From the NCBI GenBank assembly GCA_031317595.1, contig JANCMB010000001.1, positions 930,001 to 994,000 on the forward strand: DNA of 64,000 nt. The letters run 5' to 3'. This DNA is from Glutamicibacter sp. PS (lineage in GTDB: Bacteria > Actinomycetota > Actinomycetes > Actinomycetales > Micrococcaceae). The notes beneath the pieces were generated by a model. That model was not told where the DNA came from. It ran no database searches and worked only from the letters and a program-made list of their open reading frames with translations. Below are positions 47,540 through 58,753 of this stretch, piece by piece; positions within the stretch are counted from its first letter, which is position 1, and each line of letters starts with the position of its first letter. Both the position numbers and the translations under genes were made by a program.

Positions 47540-48547
47540 ATGAGCGAGTTGCGTAGGTTGGATGTGCTGCGCGCAATCGTCGAGGACTACGTGCAGTCCC
47601 GTGAGCCCGTCGGCTCTAAGGCGCTGTTAGATCGTCATAATCTCGGCGTCTCGGCGGCGACAATCCGCAATGACATGGCGGCCCTGGAAGAGGAGGGGCT
47701 GATCGCGGCCCCACACACCTCTTCGGGGCGTATCCCTACCGAAAAGGGCTATCGGCGTTTCGTGGATCAGATCGAGGAGCTTAAGCCGCTCTCACGACCC
47801 GAACGCGACGCCATTAACAAGATTCTCGACGGTTCGCACGATCTCGACGATCTCTTGCGCAGCACCGTTCGCTTGCTCTCACAGTTGACCAATCAGGTCG
47901 CGATGATTCAGGTGCCGCATTACGATCTGGCACATTTGAAAAATCTGGAACTGGTGTGGCTGGGCGGATCCCAGGTGTTGATGGTACTTATCACCTCCGA
48001 TGGCACCGTGGATCAGCGCATGCTGACGGTGGATCGGGTGATTGGTGAAGAAGAGCTACAACGTTCCAAAATCTGGTTGTTAACCCACTTTGCGGGGCGG
48101 CAAATTGCCGATTTGGCGCAGGCTGAGTCCGTGCCCGTCCCGGCTGAACTAGACGCGGCTTTTCTCAACGAATTGGTCGACGGCATTTCGGCAATGGCCC
48201 TCGCTGCTGGCAAGCAGCGTATCGTGATGGCCGGAACCGCGAATTTGGCCCGTTCGGGCAGAGACTTTCCCTTGAGCATTACCCCGGTTCTCGAAGCACT
48301 AGAGGAACAGGTTGTATTGCTGAAGCTATTTTCCGAGCTCGAAGCGGATTCACGTGGTGTGGCCGTAGCTATCGGCGCCGAGAACCACTATGGTCAGCTG
48401 CTGGATACGGCGGTCATTGCCACCACCTACAGCAACGATGCCCGCAATAAACTCGGCGTGCTGGGCCCGACCCGCATGAACTATCCCTCGTCGATGGCCG
48501 CAGTACGCGCTGTGGCGCGCTATCTTTCGCGTATTTTGACCGGCTAA
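47540..48547 (+). CDS. hrcA: Heat-inducible transcription repressor HrcA
   Basis: A 335-residue repressor of class I heat-shock genes. The N-terminal winged helix (about 1-75) has RLDVLRAIVEDYVQSREPVGSKALL and VSAATIRNDMAALEEEGLI followed by PHTSSGRIPTEKGYRRFVD. The GAF-like inserted dimerisation domain follows, and IGAENHYGQLLDTAVIATTY and GVLGPTRMNYP are terminal signatures. The ATG at 47540 follows GAGGTGG. CIRCE lies 20 bp upstream. dnaJ starts 57 bp downstream. Confidence 0.97.
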   Translation: MSELRRLDVLRAIVEDYVQSREPVGSKALLDRHNLGVSAATIRNDMAALEEEGLIAAPHTSSGRIPTEKGYRRFVDQIEELKPLSRPERDAINKILDGSHDLDDLLRSTVRLLSQLTNQVAMIQVPHYDLAHLKNLELVWLGGSQVLMVLITSDGTVDQRMLTVDRVIGEEELQRSKIWLLTHFAGRQIADLAQAESVPVPAELDAAFLNELVDGISAMALAAGKQRIVMAGTANLARSGRDFPLSITPVLEALEEQVVLLKLFSELEADSRGVAVAIGAENHYGQLLDTAVIATTYSNDARNKLGVLGPTRMNYPSSMAAVRAVARYLSRILTG

Positions 48548-48604
48548 CCTCGGTTGGCCCCTACACTCAACGTATGACCCCTGCAGAAAGGATGCGGCTT
48601 CACC

Positions 48605-49726
48605 GTGAGCACGCACTATGAAACCCTTGGCGTGGCCAAGGACGCGACCGGACAGGAAATCAAGAGCGCGTACCGCAAACTTGCGCGCAAGCTGCACCCG
48701 GACGTGAACCCGTCTCAGGATGCCGCTGAGCAGTTCAAGCTGGTAACCCGCGCCTACGAGGTGCTCTCCGATGAGCAGAAGCGCGCCAACTACGATGCAA
48801 CTGGCGACGAGAACGGCAACGGCCAGCAAGGCTTCGGCGGTGGCGGTTTCGGTGGATTCGGGGATATCTTCGAGCAATTCTTCGGTGGTGCCGGCGGCCA
48901 GCAGGGCCCGATGTCGCGCACCCAGCCAGGGCGTGACGCGCTGATCACCGTCACCATCGACCTGGAGGACGCGGTCAAGGGCACCGTCTACCCGCTGGAG
49001 ATGGAATCGGCTGTCACCTGTAAGGTCTGCAACGGCTCTTGCTGCCGCGAAGGTACCAGCCCGGTGACCTGCTCGATCTGCCACGGCGCCGGACAGGTGC
49101 AGCGCCCGGTGCGCTCCTTCTTGGGTCAGATGATGACCGTCGAAACCTGTGCCGCCTGCCGCGGCTACGGCACCACCATCCCGGACCCCTGCGTGGAGTG
49201 CAACGGCGAGGGTCGCGTGCGCGAGCATGTGTCCAAGCAGCTGAACATTCCGGCCGGTGTGGCCTCGGGTACCCGCATTCAGTTGCGTGGTCAGGGCGAG
49301 GCTGGACCGGGCGGTGGCCCCAACGGCAACCTGTTCGTGGAAATTGACGTGCGTCGCCACAAGATCTTCGAACGCGACCACAACGACCTGCACGCCAAGA
49401 TGAGCCTGCCGATGACCGCCGCGGCCCTGGGCTGCGAACTGAAGCTGGAAACCTTCGACGGCGAACAGACCGTGAACGTCGAATCCGGTGCACAGGATGG
49501 GGACACCGTCACGTTGCCCGGCTTGGGTGTGCCACGACTTCGCGGCGGCAAGCGCGGCGACATCGTCGTGCACCTGCAGGTGGTGACCCCCACCAAGCTC
49601 GACGCCGCCCAGCGTGACCTGCTCGAACAGCTGGCTAAGCTCCGCGGTGAGGAAATGACCGCCGGTCAGGTCGAACAGTCCGGGGGCATGTTTGCCCGCC
49701 TGCGCGACAAGCTCCACCAGCGCTGA
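48605..49726 (+). CDS. dnaJ: Chaperone DnaJ (type I)
   Basis: A 373-residue type I J-protein. The J domain carries the HPD motif at 31-33. A short Gly/Phe-rich segment (about 73-100) has [16 protein letters not shown]. The zinc-binding region starts at C139 with CKVCNGSC, where the usual second Gly of CxxCxGxG is Cys; [16 protein letters not shown] and CVECNGEG complete it. The C-terminal substrate domains follow. It activates DnaK ATPase. The GTG start follows GAAAGGA at unusually long spacing. It is probably in the HrcA regulon with hrcA. Confidence 0.94.
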   Translation: MSTHYETLGVAKDATGQEIKSAYRKLARKLHPDVNPSQDAAEQFKLVTRAYEVLSDEQKRANYDATGDENGNGQQGFGGGGFGGFGDIFEQFFGGAGGQQGPMSRTQPGRDALITVTIDLEDAVKGTVYPLEMESAVTCKVCNGSCCREGTSPVTCSICHGAGQVQRPVRSFLGQMMTVETCAACRGYGTTIPDPCVECNGEGRVREHVSKQLNIPAGVASGTRIQLRGQGEAGPGGGPNGNLFVEIDVRRHKIFERDHNDLHAKMSLPMTAAALGCELKLETFDGEQTVNVESGAQDGDTVTLPGLGVPRLRGGKRGDIVVHLQVVTPTKLDAAQRDLLEQLAKLRGEEMTAGQVEQSGGMFARLRDKLHQR

Positions 49727-49736
49727 CGGCTAGCCA

Positions 49737-50510
49737 ATGAGTAACCAGAGCTTCACCATCGACCCCGAGCTGGCCAGTGGTGCCACCTTGGGCGATATCC
49801 TTGAGCTCACCGGGGCCGAGGCCCACCATGCGGCCACGGTCAAGCGGGCCGTGCCCGGCGAGCAACTAGATCTGCTCGACGGGCGCGGAACCCGGCTGAC
49901 CGTGAGCGTGCTCGAGGTCGGACGTGAGCTCCTGAGCGTCCGTGTGGAGCAGGTGGAGCATGAACCTGCGCCGGCGATCCCGATTTCGCTGACGCAGGCG
50001 CTGGCCAAGTCGGACCGCGACCTGCAGGCAGTCGAAGCCGCCGTGGAATTGGGGATCAGTCAGGTCCAGCCCTGGCAGGCCGAGCGCTCCATTGTGCGCT
50101 GGAATGAAGCAAAGGCGGCCAAGGGCCAGGCGAAATGGCAGGCTCAGGTTCGCGCCGCGCAGAAACAGTCCCGGCGCACTCATGAACCGTCGGTGCAGCC
50201 GCTGTGCAACTCGAAGCAACTTGAAGCGCAGATTGCCGAGCACGTGGCGGCCGGCGAGCTGGTGATCGTGTTGCACGAGGCCGAGCAGCGGGCGCTGTCC
50301 GAGGTGGTGGGCCAGTGGCTCGGTGCCGGCTCGAAGTATGGCGCCATCCGACTGATCGTGGGTCCCGAAGGGGGCATCTCGGATGCAGAGATTGAGCGTT
50401 TTACCGCCGCCGGTGCCATTCCCGCGTTATTGGGTCAGCATGTGTTGCGTGCCTCTACGGCTGGACCGGCCGCACTGGTGCTGATCCGTCACCTACTCGG
50501 CGAACTCTAG
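49737..50510 (+). CDS. rsmE: 16S rRNA m3U1498 methyltransferase RsmE
   Basis: A 257-residue SPOUT-fold methyltransferase. The N-terminal PUA-like domain (about 1-75) includes LTGAEAHHAATVKRAVPGEQLDLLDGRG. The knotted domain has AVELGISQVQPWQAERS and the SAM-binding LIVGPEGGISDAEIE, with LRASTAGPAALVLIR at the end. It sits 10 bp after dnaJ, a common arrangement. It overlaps the convergent lipoprotein gene by 4 nt (CTAG). Confidence 0.95.
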   Translation: MSNQSFTIDPELASGATLGDILELTGAEAHHAATVKRAVPGEQLDLLDGRGTRLTVSVLEVGRELLSVRVEQVEHEPAPAIPISLTQALAKSDRDLQAVEAAVELGISQVQPWQAERSIVRWNEAKAAKGQAKWQAQVRAAQKQSRRTHEPSVQPLCNSKQLEAQIAEHVAAGELVIVLHEAEQRALSEVVGQWLGAGSKYGAIRLIVGPEGGISDAEIERFTAAGAIPALLGQHVLRASTAGPAALVLIRHLLGEL

Positions 50511-51448
50511 TCTTCGGATTTAGCGCCGACGGTGAAATCGCTGGTCACCGTGGCGACTTGGGCCATGGACCCTTGATTTTGTCCCCACAGGGTCAGGCGG
50601 TACCGGCCCTTTTCGAGCCGCTGGCGGATGCTGAAGCTTCCGTCATCGGCGATCAGCGCTTGGTCCACCCGGGTGGCCGGGATGATGTTGTGATCTCCGG
50701 ACGCGGTGTCGAGTCTGGTCAGACTGTAGTGCGTTCCGCCACTGAATCCGGCAGTGCGTCCGTTGATCCGCACATTCCCGACGGCCTTGACCGAACCGTA
50801 CTGTGGATCAATGATCCACAGTGGAGCGGTAAACCTCGGGTCGCGTTCAATGGTGGCCGGTAGTTGATAGTCGCCAAAGACCGTGGCCTCTGGCTGCCCA
50901 TCGACCAGCAACCGCACCCGTGGTGCCGCGGTTCCGGTGAGCAGGCTGGCATGGGAGGCGGCGGCCGTGGCGGTGAACACCAGCTGTTGGATGCTACGTT
51001 CGGCCAGCCCATCATCGATGCGGGCGGTGAACACCGTGGCGGGCAAATCGAGGGTGATCACATTATCGTGACCGACCGCCACGCCGATTTCCGTGCTTGG
51101 TTCCAGTAGCGTGTACCAGCGGTCCGTGGCCGGGGCATCGTTGAGTAGATAACGAACCGCCTCGGTGACCGGTTCGGCGCTGGCATCACCTTTGACATAT
51201 TCACGGTAGAGAAAAACGCCTTGATCGGTGTTCTGTAGCCAGTACACCGGCAGACTCTGTGCCTTCGTGCCGCTTTCGACCGTATCTTCAGCCACCGGTA
51301 GCCCGTTGGCTTGTGCCGGGTCGGCGGTGGGCATCTGCAGTTCCGTGCTGTTTTGGGTGCTAGCGCAGCCGGTCAACGCCACCGCCGCAACCGCTAGGCA
51401 GGCAATGCGTTGGCGCATCACGCCAGATTTACGCACCTTGAACTGCAC
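50507..51448 (-). CDS. GerMN-domain lipoprotein
   Basis: A 313-residue secreted lipoprotein. The signal peptide ends in the lipobox AALTGC (Cys27 by this start), so it should be anchored to the outer face of the membrane. The GerMN domain (about 65-190) begins LPVYWLQNTDQGVFLYREYV, as in LpqB-like actinobacterial lipoproteins. The C-terminal region (about 200-313) is predicted to be a beta sandwich of Gmad2 character, with FSIRQRLEKGRYRLTLWGQN. GTG 51448 follows GGGAG; other in-frame starts lie upstream. Family members affect cell-wall or two-component signalling, but here the role is unknown. Confidence 0.85.
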   Translation of the reverse strand: MQFKVRKSGVMRQRIACLAVAAVALTGCASTQNSTELQMPTADPAQANGLPVAEDTVESGTKAQSLPVYWLQNTDQGVFLYREYVKGDASAEPVTEAVRYLLNDAPATDRWYTLLEPSTEIGVAVGHDNVITLDLPATVFTARIDDGLAERSIQQLVFTATAAASHASLLTGTAAPRVRLLVDGQPEATVFGDYQLPATIERDPRFTAPLWIIDPQYGSVKAVGNVRINGRTAGFSGGTHYSLTRLDTASGDHNIIPATRVDQALIADDGSFSIRQRLEKGRYRLTLWGQNQGSMAQVATVTSDFTVGAKSED

Positions 51449-51641
51449 ACTTCTCCCATTTCCGTATCTTGCCCTCACAGCGCCCGACTAGCCTTCCGGC
51501 GAGCTCACGCGCCCATTTAGCTTGCCACAAGTTTGCTCTTCAAACGGCCGGAAACCGAGTTTTCTACCGTTCCGTAACCAAATCTATACCTAAGCTGGCT
51601 ACGCCGTGGGCGCAATGGACCCACCGTGATCGGGTACTGGC

Positions 51642-51647
51642 TAGACT
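51642..51647 (+). promoter_or_regulatory. Probable phoH operon -10
   Basis: TAGACT lies 57 bp before the phoH ATG in the divergent gap with the lipoprotein gene. No -35 of quality was found. Confidence 0.35.
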
Positions 51648-51703
51648 TGAGGTAGGCAGAACCTATTCACCCGATCAGCTCGAAAAGGGGCATCTAGCAC
51701 TGC

Positions 51704-52726
51704 ATGGACGTTGAACAACCAGCTACGGCCGCACAGGGCGCGTCGCTCAGCATCAGCTTTGACACACCGGAGCATATGGTCGCCACGCTCGGCGCCGGCG
51801 ACGAGCTCTTGCGCATTCTTACCGGGGTCTACCCGGATGTTGTGTTCCATCCAAATAGCGAATCGTTGACTCTTCGTGGCGAACCCTCGCAGGTACGGCG
51901 TGCCCAGCGCGTAGTGGAAGAGGCCCGTTCCCTAGCCGCGCGTGGCACCCGGATGTCCGCCGAGGCGATCGAGCAGATCATCAAGATGCTCGGCGCCGGA
52001 CGGCAAGATTCCCCGGCCGACGTCCTCGGGTTGAAGATCCTCTCCGGACGCGGACGCTCGATTCGCCCCAAGACACTGAATCAGAAGTCCTATGTCGATG
52101 CCATTGAGGACTCGACGATCACGTTCGGCATTGGGCCGGCCGGTACCGGCAAGACCTTCCTCGCCATGGCCATGGCCGTCTCGGCCCTGCAGGATAAGCA
52201 GGTTAATCGGATCATCCTGACCCGTCCGGCGGTCGAAGCGGGGGAGAAGCTCGGCTTTCTGCCTGGCTCCTTGAGCGAGAAGATCGACCCTTACCTGCGT
52301 CCGCTCTACGATGCGCTACACGACATGGTCGATCCAGAGTCGATTCCGCGGTTGCTCGAAGCCGGTACTATCGAGGTGGCACCGCTGGCCTATATGCGCG
52401 GGCGCACCCTGAACGACGCATTCGTCATTCTCGACGAGGCACAGAACACCACCAGCGAACAAATGAAAATGTTCCTTACCCGTCTGGGCTTCGGTTCGAA
52501 AATGGTGGTCACCGGCGACATCACCCAGGTCGACCTGCCCGGGTCGGCCGTGTCCGGTCTGCGTGTGGTCACCGAGGTGCTCGAGGGCATCGACGACATT
52601 TCAGTCTGCCGCTTGGATTCCACCGACGTGGTCCGTCACAGGTTGATTGCCGATATCGTCTCGGCGTACGACCGTTGGGACAGCACCCGCAAATACAAAC
52701 ACCGCAGCGAACGAGGCAGCAAATGA
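51704..52726 (+). CDS. phoH: PhoH-like ATPase
   Basis: A 340-residue P-loop ATPase. The N-terminal region (about 1-120) contains a KH-like fold. The core has Walker A GPAGTGKT (Lys150) in GIGPAGTGKTFLAMAMAV and Walker B VILDEAQNT. TRPAVEAGEKLGFLPGSL and KMVVTGDITQVDLP are conserved PhoH blocks. It is usually tied to ybeY in RNA metabolism. It starts the phoH-ybeY-CBS-era operon and overlaps ybeY by 4 nt. AAAGGGG lies about 12 nt before the ATG. Confidence 0.95.
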   Translation: MDVEQPATAAQGASLSISFDTPEHMVATLGAGDELLRILTGVYPDVVFHPNSESLTLRGEPSQVRRAQRVVEEARSLAARGTRMSAEAIEQIIKMLGAGRQDSPADVLGLKILSGRGRSIRPKTLNQKSYVDAIEDSTITFGIGPAGTGKTFLAMAMAVSALQDKQVNRIILTRPAVEAGEKLGFLPGSLSEKIDPYLRPLYDALHDMVDPESIPRLLEAGTIEVAPLAYMRGRTLNDAFVILDEAQNTTSEQMKMFLTRLGFGSKMVVTGDITQVDLPGSAVSGLRVVTEVLEGIDDISVCRLDSTDVVRHRLIADIVSAYDRWDSTRKYKHRSERGSK

Positions 52727-53196
52727 GCATCGACGTTAACAACGAGACCGGCTTCGAGGTTGACTTGCAGGATGTCTCCAAGCTGGCCGACTTCGTGATG
52801 CGCCGGATGTTCTTACATCCGCAAACCGAAGTATCGATCGTCTTCATTGATGAAGAAGCGATGAGCCGCTTGCATGTGGAGTGGATGGACCTCGAGGGGC
52901 CGACCGACGTGATGAGCTTCCCCATGGATGAACTACGTCCCGGAACCGAGTCGGCGCCGGGCCTCGACGGGATCCTGGGCGATATCGTGATTTGCCCTAC
53001 CGTGGCCGAGGAGCAGGCACAGCGCGGCGGACACAGCACCGCCGATGAAATCTTGTTGTTGACCACGCACGGCCTGCTGCATCTGATGGGTTTCGATCAC
53101 GATGAGCCCGAGGAACGTAAGGAGATGTTCACCTTGCAGCGGACCTTGTTAGAGGAGTATCTGGGGCGTCCGGCCCCGAAGGAAACGGTGCAGTAG
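52723..53196 (+). CDS. ybeY: Endoribonuclease YbeY
   Basis: A 157-residue metal-dependent RNase needed for 16S rRNA 3'-end maturation and 70S quality control. The zinc motif HGLLHLMGFDH has His116, His120 and His126. DVMSFPMDE is the conserved strand. The ATG in ATGA overlaps the phoH stop by 4 nt, so longer frames are not used. It is followed by a CBS-domain protein 3 nt later. Confidence 0.96.
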   Translation: MSIDVNNETGFEVDLQDVSKLADFVMRRMFLHPQTEVSIVFIDEEAMSRLHVEWMDLEGPTDVMSFPMDELRPGTESAPGLDGILGDIVICPTVAEEQAQRGGHSTADEILLLTTHGLLHLMGFDHDEPEERKEMFTLQRTLLEEYLGRPAPKETVQ

Positions 53197-53199
53197 ACG

Positions 53200-54492
53200 G
53201 TGATTTTCATCTTGCTGGCCCTTGCGCTGGTATTTATCGTCTGTTCCGCGGTGCTCACGGCGGCCGACGCCGCGTTCTACACTCTCTCGCGCTCCGCGGC
53301 CGAAAAGCTCCGAGCCGACAGTCAGTCTCCGGCCTTGAGCCGGATTTTGGACGATACCGAAACACACGCGCAGGCCATCCGATTCTGGCGCATCTGGTTT
53401 GAAACGGCTTCGGCGGTCGCCGTGGCGCTGCTCTTTTCCCGCTGGATCGAAAACGACTGGCTTACCGGCCTGTTGGCTACCATGGTGATGGCCGGCGTCG
53501 GCTTCGTGCTGGTCTCGGTCTCGCCTCGCCGCTATGGGCGCTCCAATGCGCGCACGGTCGTGCGGAGCACCGCGCCTCTGGTACGCGCCCTCCGGGTGGT
53601 GCTCGGGCCGGTCAGCGACTGGCTGGCCTCCATCGGTAAGGCATTGAGCCCGGGCGCCATCGGGGACGACGAAGGGTATCTGGGCAAAGAACTTCTGCGC
53701 GATATCGTCGATCGAGCCAGTGAAGGCGAAGGTTTGGACGAGGAGTCGGCCGAGCTGATCTCCTCGGTTATCGATCTTGAAGAAACCCATGTGCGCGCGG
53801 TGATGGTGCCACGTACCGACATGGTCGTGTTGACCCCCGAAGATACCGTGGCCACGGCGGTGGAGCTATTCATCGCCTCGGGCTTTTCACGGATCCCGCT
53901 GGTGGGCGAGGACAACGACGATGTGCGCGGCATCATCTACCTCAAGGACGTGATCCGCGAGGTCCACGGCCTGCAGGAAAAGATGGAGTTGAGCGAACTG
54001 GCCCGCGAGGCGCGCTTCGTTCCGGAGTCGAAGTCCGCTGCCGATCTGCTCCAGGAACTGCAAATGGAATCCATCCACCTGGCGATCGTGATCGACGAGT
54101 ACGGTGGTACGGCGGGTCTGATCACCATGGAGGATCTGCTCGAGGAGATCGTCGGTGAGATCGACGACGAATACGATCGAGCAAAGTTTGAGATCATAGA
54201 CAACCCGGACGGTTCCTACTTTGTGATGGCGGCAACGAATGTAAACGATCTGGCCGAGCATCTGGATATGGAGATCGAGGAAGAAGACGTCGACACCGTC
54301 GGCGGCTTGCTCTCCAAGGCGTTGGAATCTGTTCCGGTGCTCGGATCCACGGCAGAGATTTACGGGCTACGGCTTACCGTGGCGACCCTTGCCGGTCGCC
54401 GAAACCGCATTGGAAAGATCCATGTAGAGCGGCTCGAGAACGCCGCCTCCGACGATACGCAGAACGATGAGGACTCAACAGATGAGCGATAA
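53200..54492 (+). CDS. Hemolysin C/CorC-type CBS-domain membrane protein
   Basis: A 430-residue protein. The DUF21/CNNM transmembrane domain (about 1-140) starts [34 protein letters not shown] pair (about 185-310) carries [11 protein letters not shown] and [25 protein letters not shown]. The C-terminal CorC_HlyC domain has [25 protein letters not shown]. Relatives function in Mg2+/Co2+ transport or its regulation; hemolysis is a historical name. GTG begins 4 nt after ybeY. It overlaps era by 11 nt. Confidence 0.92.
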   Translation: MIFILLALALVFIVCSAVLTAADAAFYTLSRSAAEKLRADSQSPALSRILDDTETHAQAIRFWRIWFETASAVAVALLFSRWIENDWLTGLLATMVMAGVGFVLVSVSPRRYGRSNARTVVRSTAPLVRALRVVLGPVSDWLASIGKALSPGAIGDDEGYLGKELLRDIVDRASEGEGLDEESAELISSVIDLEETHVRAVMVPRTDMVVLTPEDTVATAVELFIASGFSRIPLVGEDNDDVRGIIYLKDVIREVHGLQEKMELSELAREARFVPESKSAADLLQELQMESIHLAIVIDEYGGTAGLITMEDLLEEIVGEIDDEYDRAKFEIIDNPDGSYFVMAATNVNDLAEHLDMEIEEEDVDTVGGLLSKALESVPVLGSTAEIYGLRLTVATLAGRRNRIGKIHVERLENAASDDTQNDEDSTDER

Positions 54493-55444
54493 CGGAAAAT
54501 TGCTACCCAGTGGGGGATGGCCGGAAGACTACCGATCGGGGTTCACCTCGTTCGTGGGACGCCCCAATGCCGGCAAGTCCACGCTGACCAACGCGCTCGT
54601 AGGCCAGAAGGTCGCAATCACCTCCGCGAAGCCGCAAACCACCCGGCACACCATTCGCGGCATCGTGCACCGCGACGACGCCCAGCTGGTGCTGGTCGAC
54701 ACCCCCGGTTTGCACCGCCCCCGCACGCTCCTGGGTCAGCGACTGAACGACTTGGTGGCCGAGACCCTCTCTGAAGTTGATGCGATCGGGTTCTGCATTC
54801 CGGCCAACGAGAAGATCGGCCCGGGTGACCGGTTTATCGCCACCCAACTGGCCCAGCTGCAGCGCAAACCGATTATCGCCATCGTAACCAAGGCCGATCT
54901 GGTCGATCGTGAGCAATTGGCCGCCCAGTTGCTGGCCGTGACCGAGCTTGGTAGCCAGAACTTTGGTCCCGAGGGCTTCGCCGCGATCGTCCCGGTCTCG
55001 GCGGTGAGCGAATTCCAGGTCAAGGAGGTGGCCGATGTTCTTGTCCAACAGCTGCCCTTGGGCCCGCCGCTGTACCCGGATGGCGAGCTGACCGACGAAC
55101 CGGAGTCCATCATGGTCGCCGAACTGGTGCGCGAGGCCGCCCTGGAGGGTGTGCGTGACGAATTGCCGCACTCGTTGGCTGTGGTGGTTGAGGAAATGTT
55201 GCCGCGTGAGGGCCGCAGCGAAAACAACCCCATGCTCGATGTCCATGTCTCGCTGTATGTGGAGCGCCCCAGCCAAAAAGCCATTGTCATTGGCCGCGGT
55301 GGTTCGCGATTGCGCGAGGTGGGCACCAACGCCCGCAAGGGGATCGAGGCCCTCTTGGGCACCAAGGTGTACTTGGACCTGCATGTGAAGGTTGCCAAGG
55401 ACTGGCAGCGCGATCCGAAGCAGCTAGGACGTTTGGGCTTCTAA
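54482..55444 (+). CDS. era: GTPase Era
   Basis: A 320-residue Ras-like GTPase with a C-terminal KH domain that assists 30S assembly at the 16S rRNA 3' end. G1 is GRPNAGKST (Lys32), G3 is DTPG, and G4 reads TKAD, the accepted variant of NKAD. The KH segment is AIVIGRGGSRLREVGTNARKGIEALLG in consecutive halves. I chose ATG 54482, 8 nt after GAGGA; an upstream in-frame ATG at 54467 lacks a ribosome-binding site. It ends the phoH-ybeY-CBS-era operon. Confidence 0.96.
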   Translation: MSDNGKLLPSGGWPEDYRSGFTSFVGRPNAGKSTLTNALVGQKVAITSAKPQTTRHTIRGIVHRDDAQLVLVDTPGLHRPRTLLGQRLNDLVAETLSEVDAIGFCIPANEKIGPGDRFIATQLAQLQRKPIIAIVTKADLVDREQLAAQLLAVTELGSQNFGPEGFAAIVPVSAVSEFQVKEVADVLVQQLPLGPPLYPDGELTDEPESIMVAELVREAALEGVRDELPHSLAVVVEEMLPREGRSENNPMLDVHVSLYVERPSQKAIVIGRGGSRLREVGTNARKGIEALLGTKVYLDLHVKVAKDWQRDPKQLGRLGF

Positions 55445-55452
55445 ACCTGCGG

Positions 55453-56625
55453 TTATTTCGCTAACCGCGCCACAATCTGCCGGGCCACGATCTTTTCAAG
55501 GCCAGGCAGATTTGTCGCTTTAAGGATCACCCGGCGTTGCAACTGCTGCCACCGGTTACGCGGCAAGAAACTGCGCGCCGCCCGACGTCCGGAAGCCTGC
55601 GCCTGCCGAATCACCGGCAACCAGCTCGTAGCAAAGTCAGCCACAGCCGCTGGCACCCGGTCGGGGTCGCTGAGCTGGCCAAGTTCATCACCCAGATTTG
55701 CTGCACCGGCTATCGCCAGCGAGGCACCCTGCCCGGCCAATAGGGAGACGGCACCGCCGGCATCGCCGAGCAAGAGCGTGCGACCGGCGAAAATCCGGGG
55801 CATCAGGATCTGCGCCACCGCATCGTCATAGGGACGCTCCGGGCATAGCTCAAGGAGACGATCAGTCTCGCGCCCCAAACCGTCGAACTGCTCGCGAAGA
55901 ATCTGCCGGGTGGGTTTATCGCAATCCTGTGCCCGCGGGCGATAGACCAGAAAGACCGCCACCCGACCGTCGCTCAGGGCGTAATAGCCGGCGCTTCGCC
56001 CCACGCTGTCGGTGAGTATAAAAGTATCGCGGATCCTGGCGTTCAGTTCAGGATCGGTCACGATATAGGCTGCCGCCCGCATCCCCAGATCAAGGAAATA
56101 TGAGCTGTCGGGCCCGAAAACTTCGCGGCGTACCGTGGAATGCAACCCGTCGGCACCGATGAGCACGTCACCACGAAAGATCCCGGACCGCTCTGCACAG
56201 TGCAAGGCGACACCGGCTTGCGCGTTTTCGACACTCTGAACCGTGCGCCCGTAGTGCAAATTGATTCGCCCCGCTGGCACATCCCCCAGGGCCCGGCGAG
56301 CCACGGCCTCTAGATCTGGGCGCATCAGGCTGAAGACTTTCCCACCGGCCAGGCGCTGGAAGGAACGGTAATTGAGTCGCCCGGTTTCCTAGCCCACGGG
56401 ATCCACGTAGCATGCGGCGTCCACATCGTAGGCGGCCTCCCGCATGCGCCCGGCTAGACCAATATGCTCGGCGGCCAGCACTCCGGGACCAAAGAAATCC
56501 ATCATGTAGCCCTCTGGCCGGGGGCCGCCGCTGCGTTCGAGCACCGTAACTTGCCAGCCGGTTAGGCCGAGCTGGCGTGCGGCGACCAGTCCCGCAATCC
56601 CTGCACCTACAATGAGCGCTCGCAT
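55453..56625 (-). pseudogene. FAD-dependent monooxygenase (UbiH/PHBH-like), interrupted by an in-frame stop
   Basis: A reading frame of 391 codons begins MRALIVGAGIAGLVAARQLG (Rossmann FAD motif at residues 6-12). Codon 79 is TAG (bases 56391-56389), after YVDPVG. The same frame continues with ETGRLNYRSFQRLAGG and then the rest of the protein: VLIGADGLHSTVR (NAD/FAD motif) and LLLGDAGGAVSLLAGQGASLAIAGA (the GD motif that contacts FAD ribityl). So one nonsense change separates two otherwise good halves, and the domain structure is complete. It may be a recent pseudogene, a sequencing error or a read-through gene; the first seems likeliest. No partner gene suggests a substrate. Confidence 0.8.
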
Positions 56626-56757
56626 TCCGCACCCCACGCGTGATATTGCTTCAGTGTGAACCGCGCCGTGCACGCTGTCCAGCCCGCATCTGAGGCCAGC
56701 GTGTCCACAATGTGACACGATCACGCAATAAGTTCCGTGCTGAAGAATTTACAGCGA

Positions 56758-56763
56758 TATGCT
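56758..56763 (+). promoter_or_regulatory. Predicted -10 of the leuA leader
   Basis: TATGCT ends 6 nt before the GTG of the leucine-rich leader frame, so the transcript would start at that codon. No Shine-Dalgarno precedes it and no good -35 was seen. Confidence 0.45.
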
Positions 56764-56769
56764 TACCAC

Positions 56770-56798
56770 GTGCATTTGACGCTACTACTCCTACTTAG

Positions 56799-56826
<28 letters not shown>
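56770..56826 (+). CDS. leuL: leuA leader peptide (leucine-rich)
   Basis: An 18-codon frame starting GTG and ending TAG encodes MHLTLLLLLSRCEDPTDR. Five consecutive leucine codons (CTA, CTA, CTC, CTA, CTT, 56782-56796) plus an earlier TTG are far above chance for so short a frame. CTA is rare in high-GC genes, which fits a stall-sensitive leader. It lies 84 bp before leuA, where actinobacteria often have such leaders. Ribosome stalling at low leucyl-tRNA would change folding of the segment from 56799 on. It probably starts leaderless (see -10 at 56758). Confidence 0.7.
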
Positions 56827-58656
<1,830 letters not shown>

Positions 58657-58671
58657 GACTTTGGCGCGCTG

Positions 58672-58721
58672 ACCCGCTGCCGCTTCGCCACCGATGGTGG
58701 GATAGCGGCAGCGGGTTTTTT
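58672..58721 (+). terminator. Rho-independent terminator after leuA
   Basis: A perfect 13-bp stem (ACCCGCTGCCGCT and AGCGGCAGCGGGT) around a CCACC/GGTGG inner stem is followed by TTTTTT. Confidence 0.93.
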
Positions 58722-58753
58722 CGTGGACGGCTTTCGGTGGGAGAATAGGGCCT

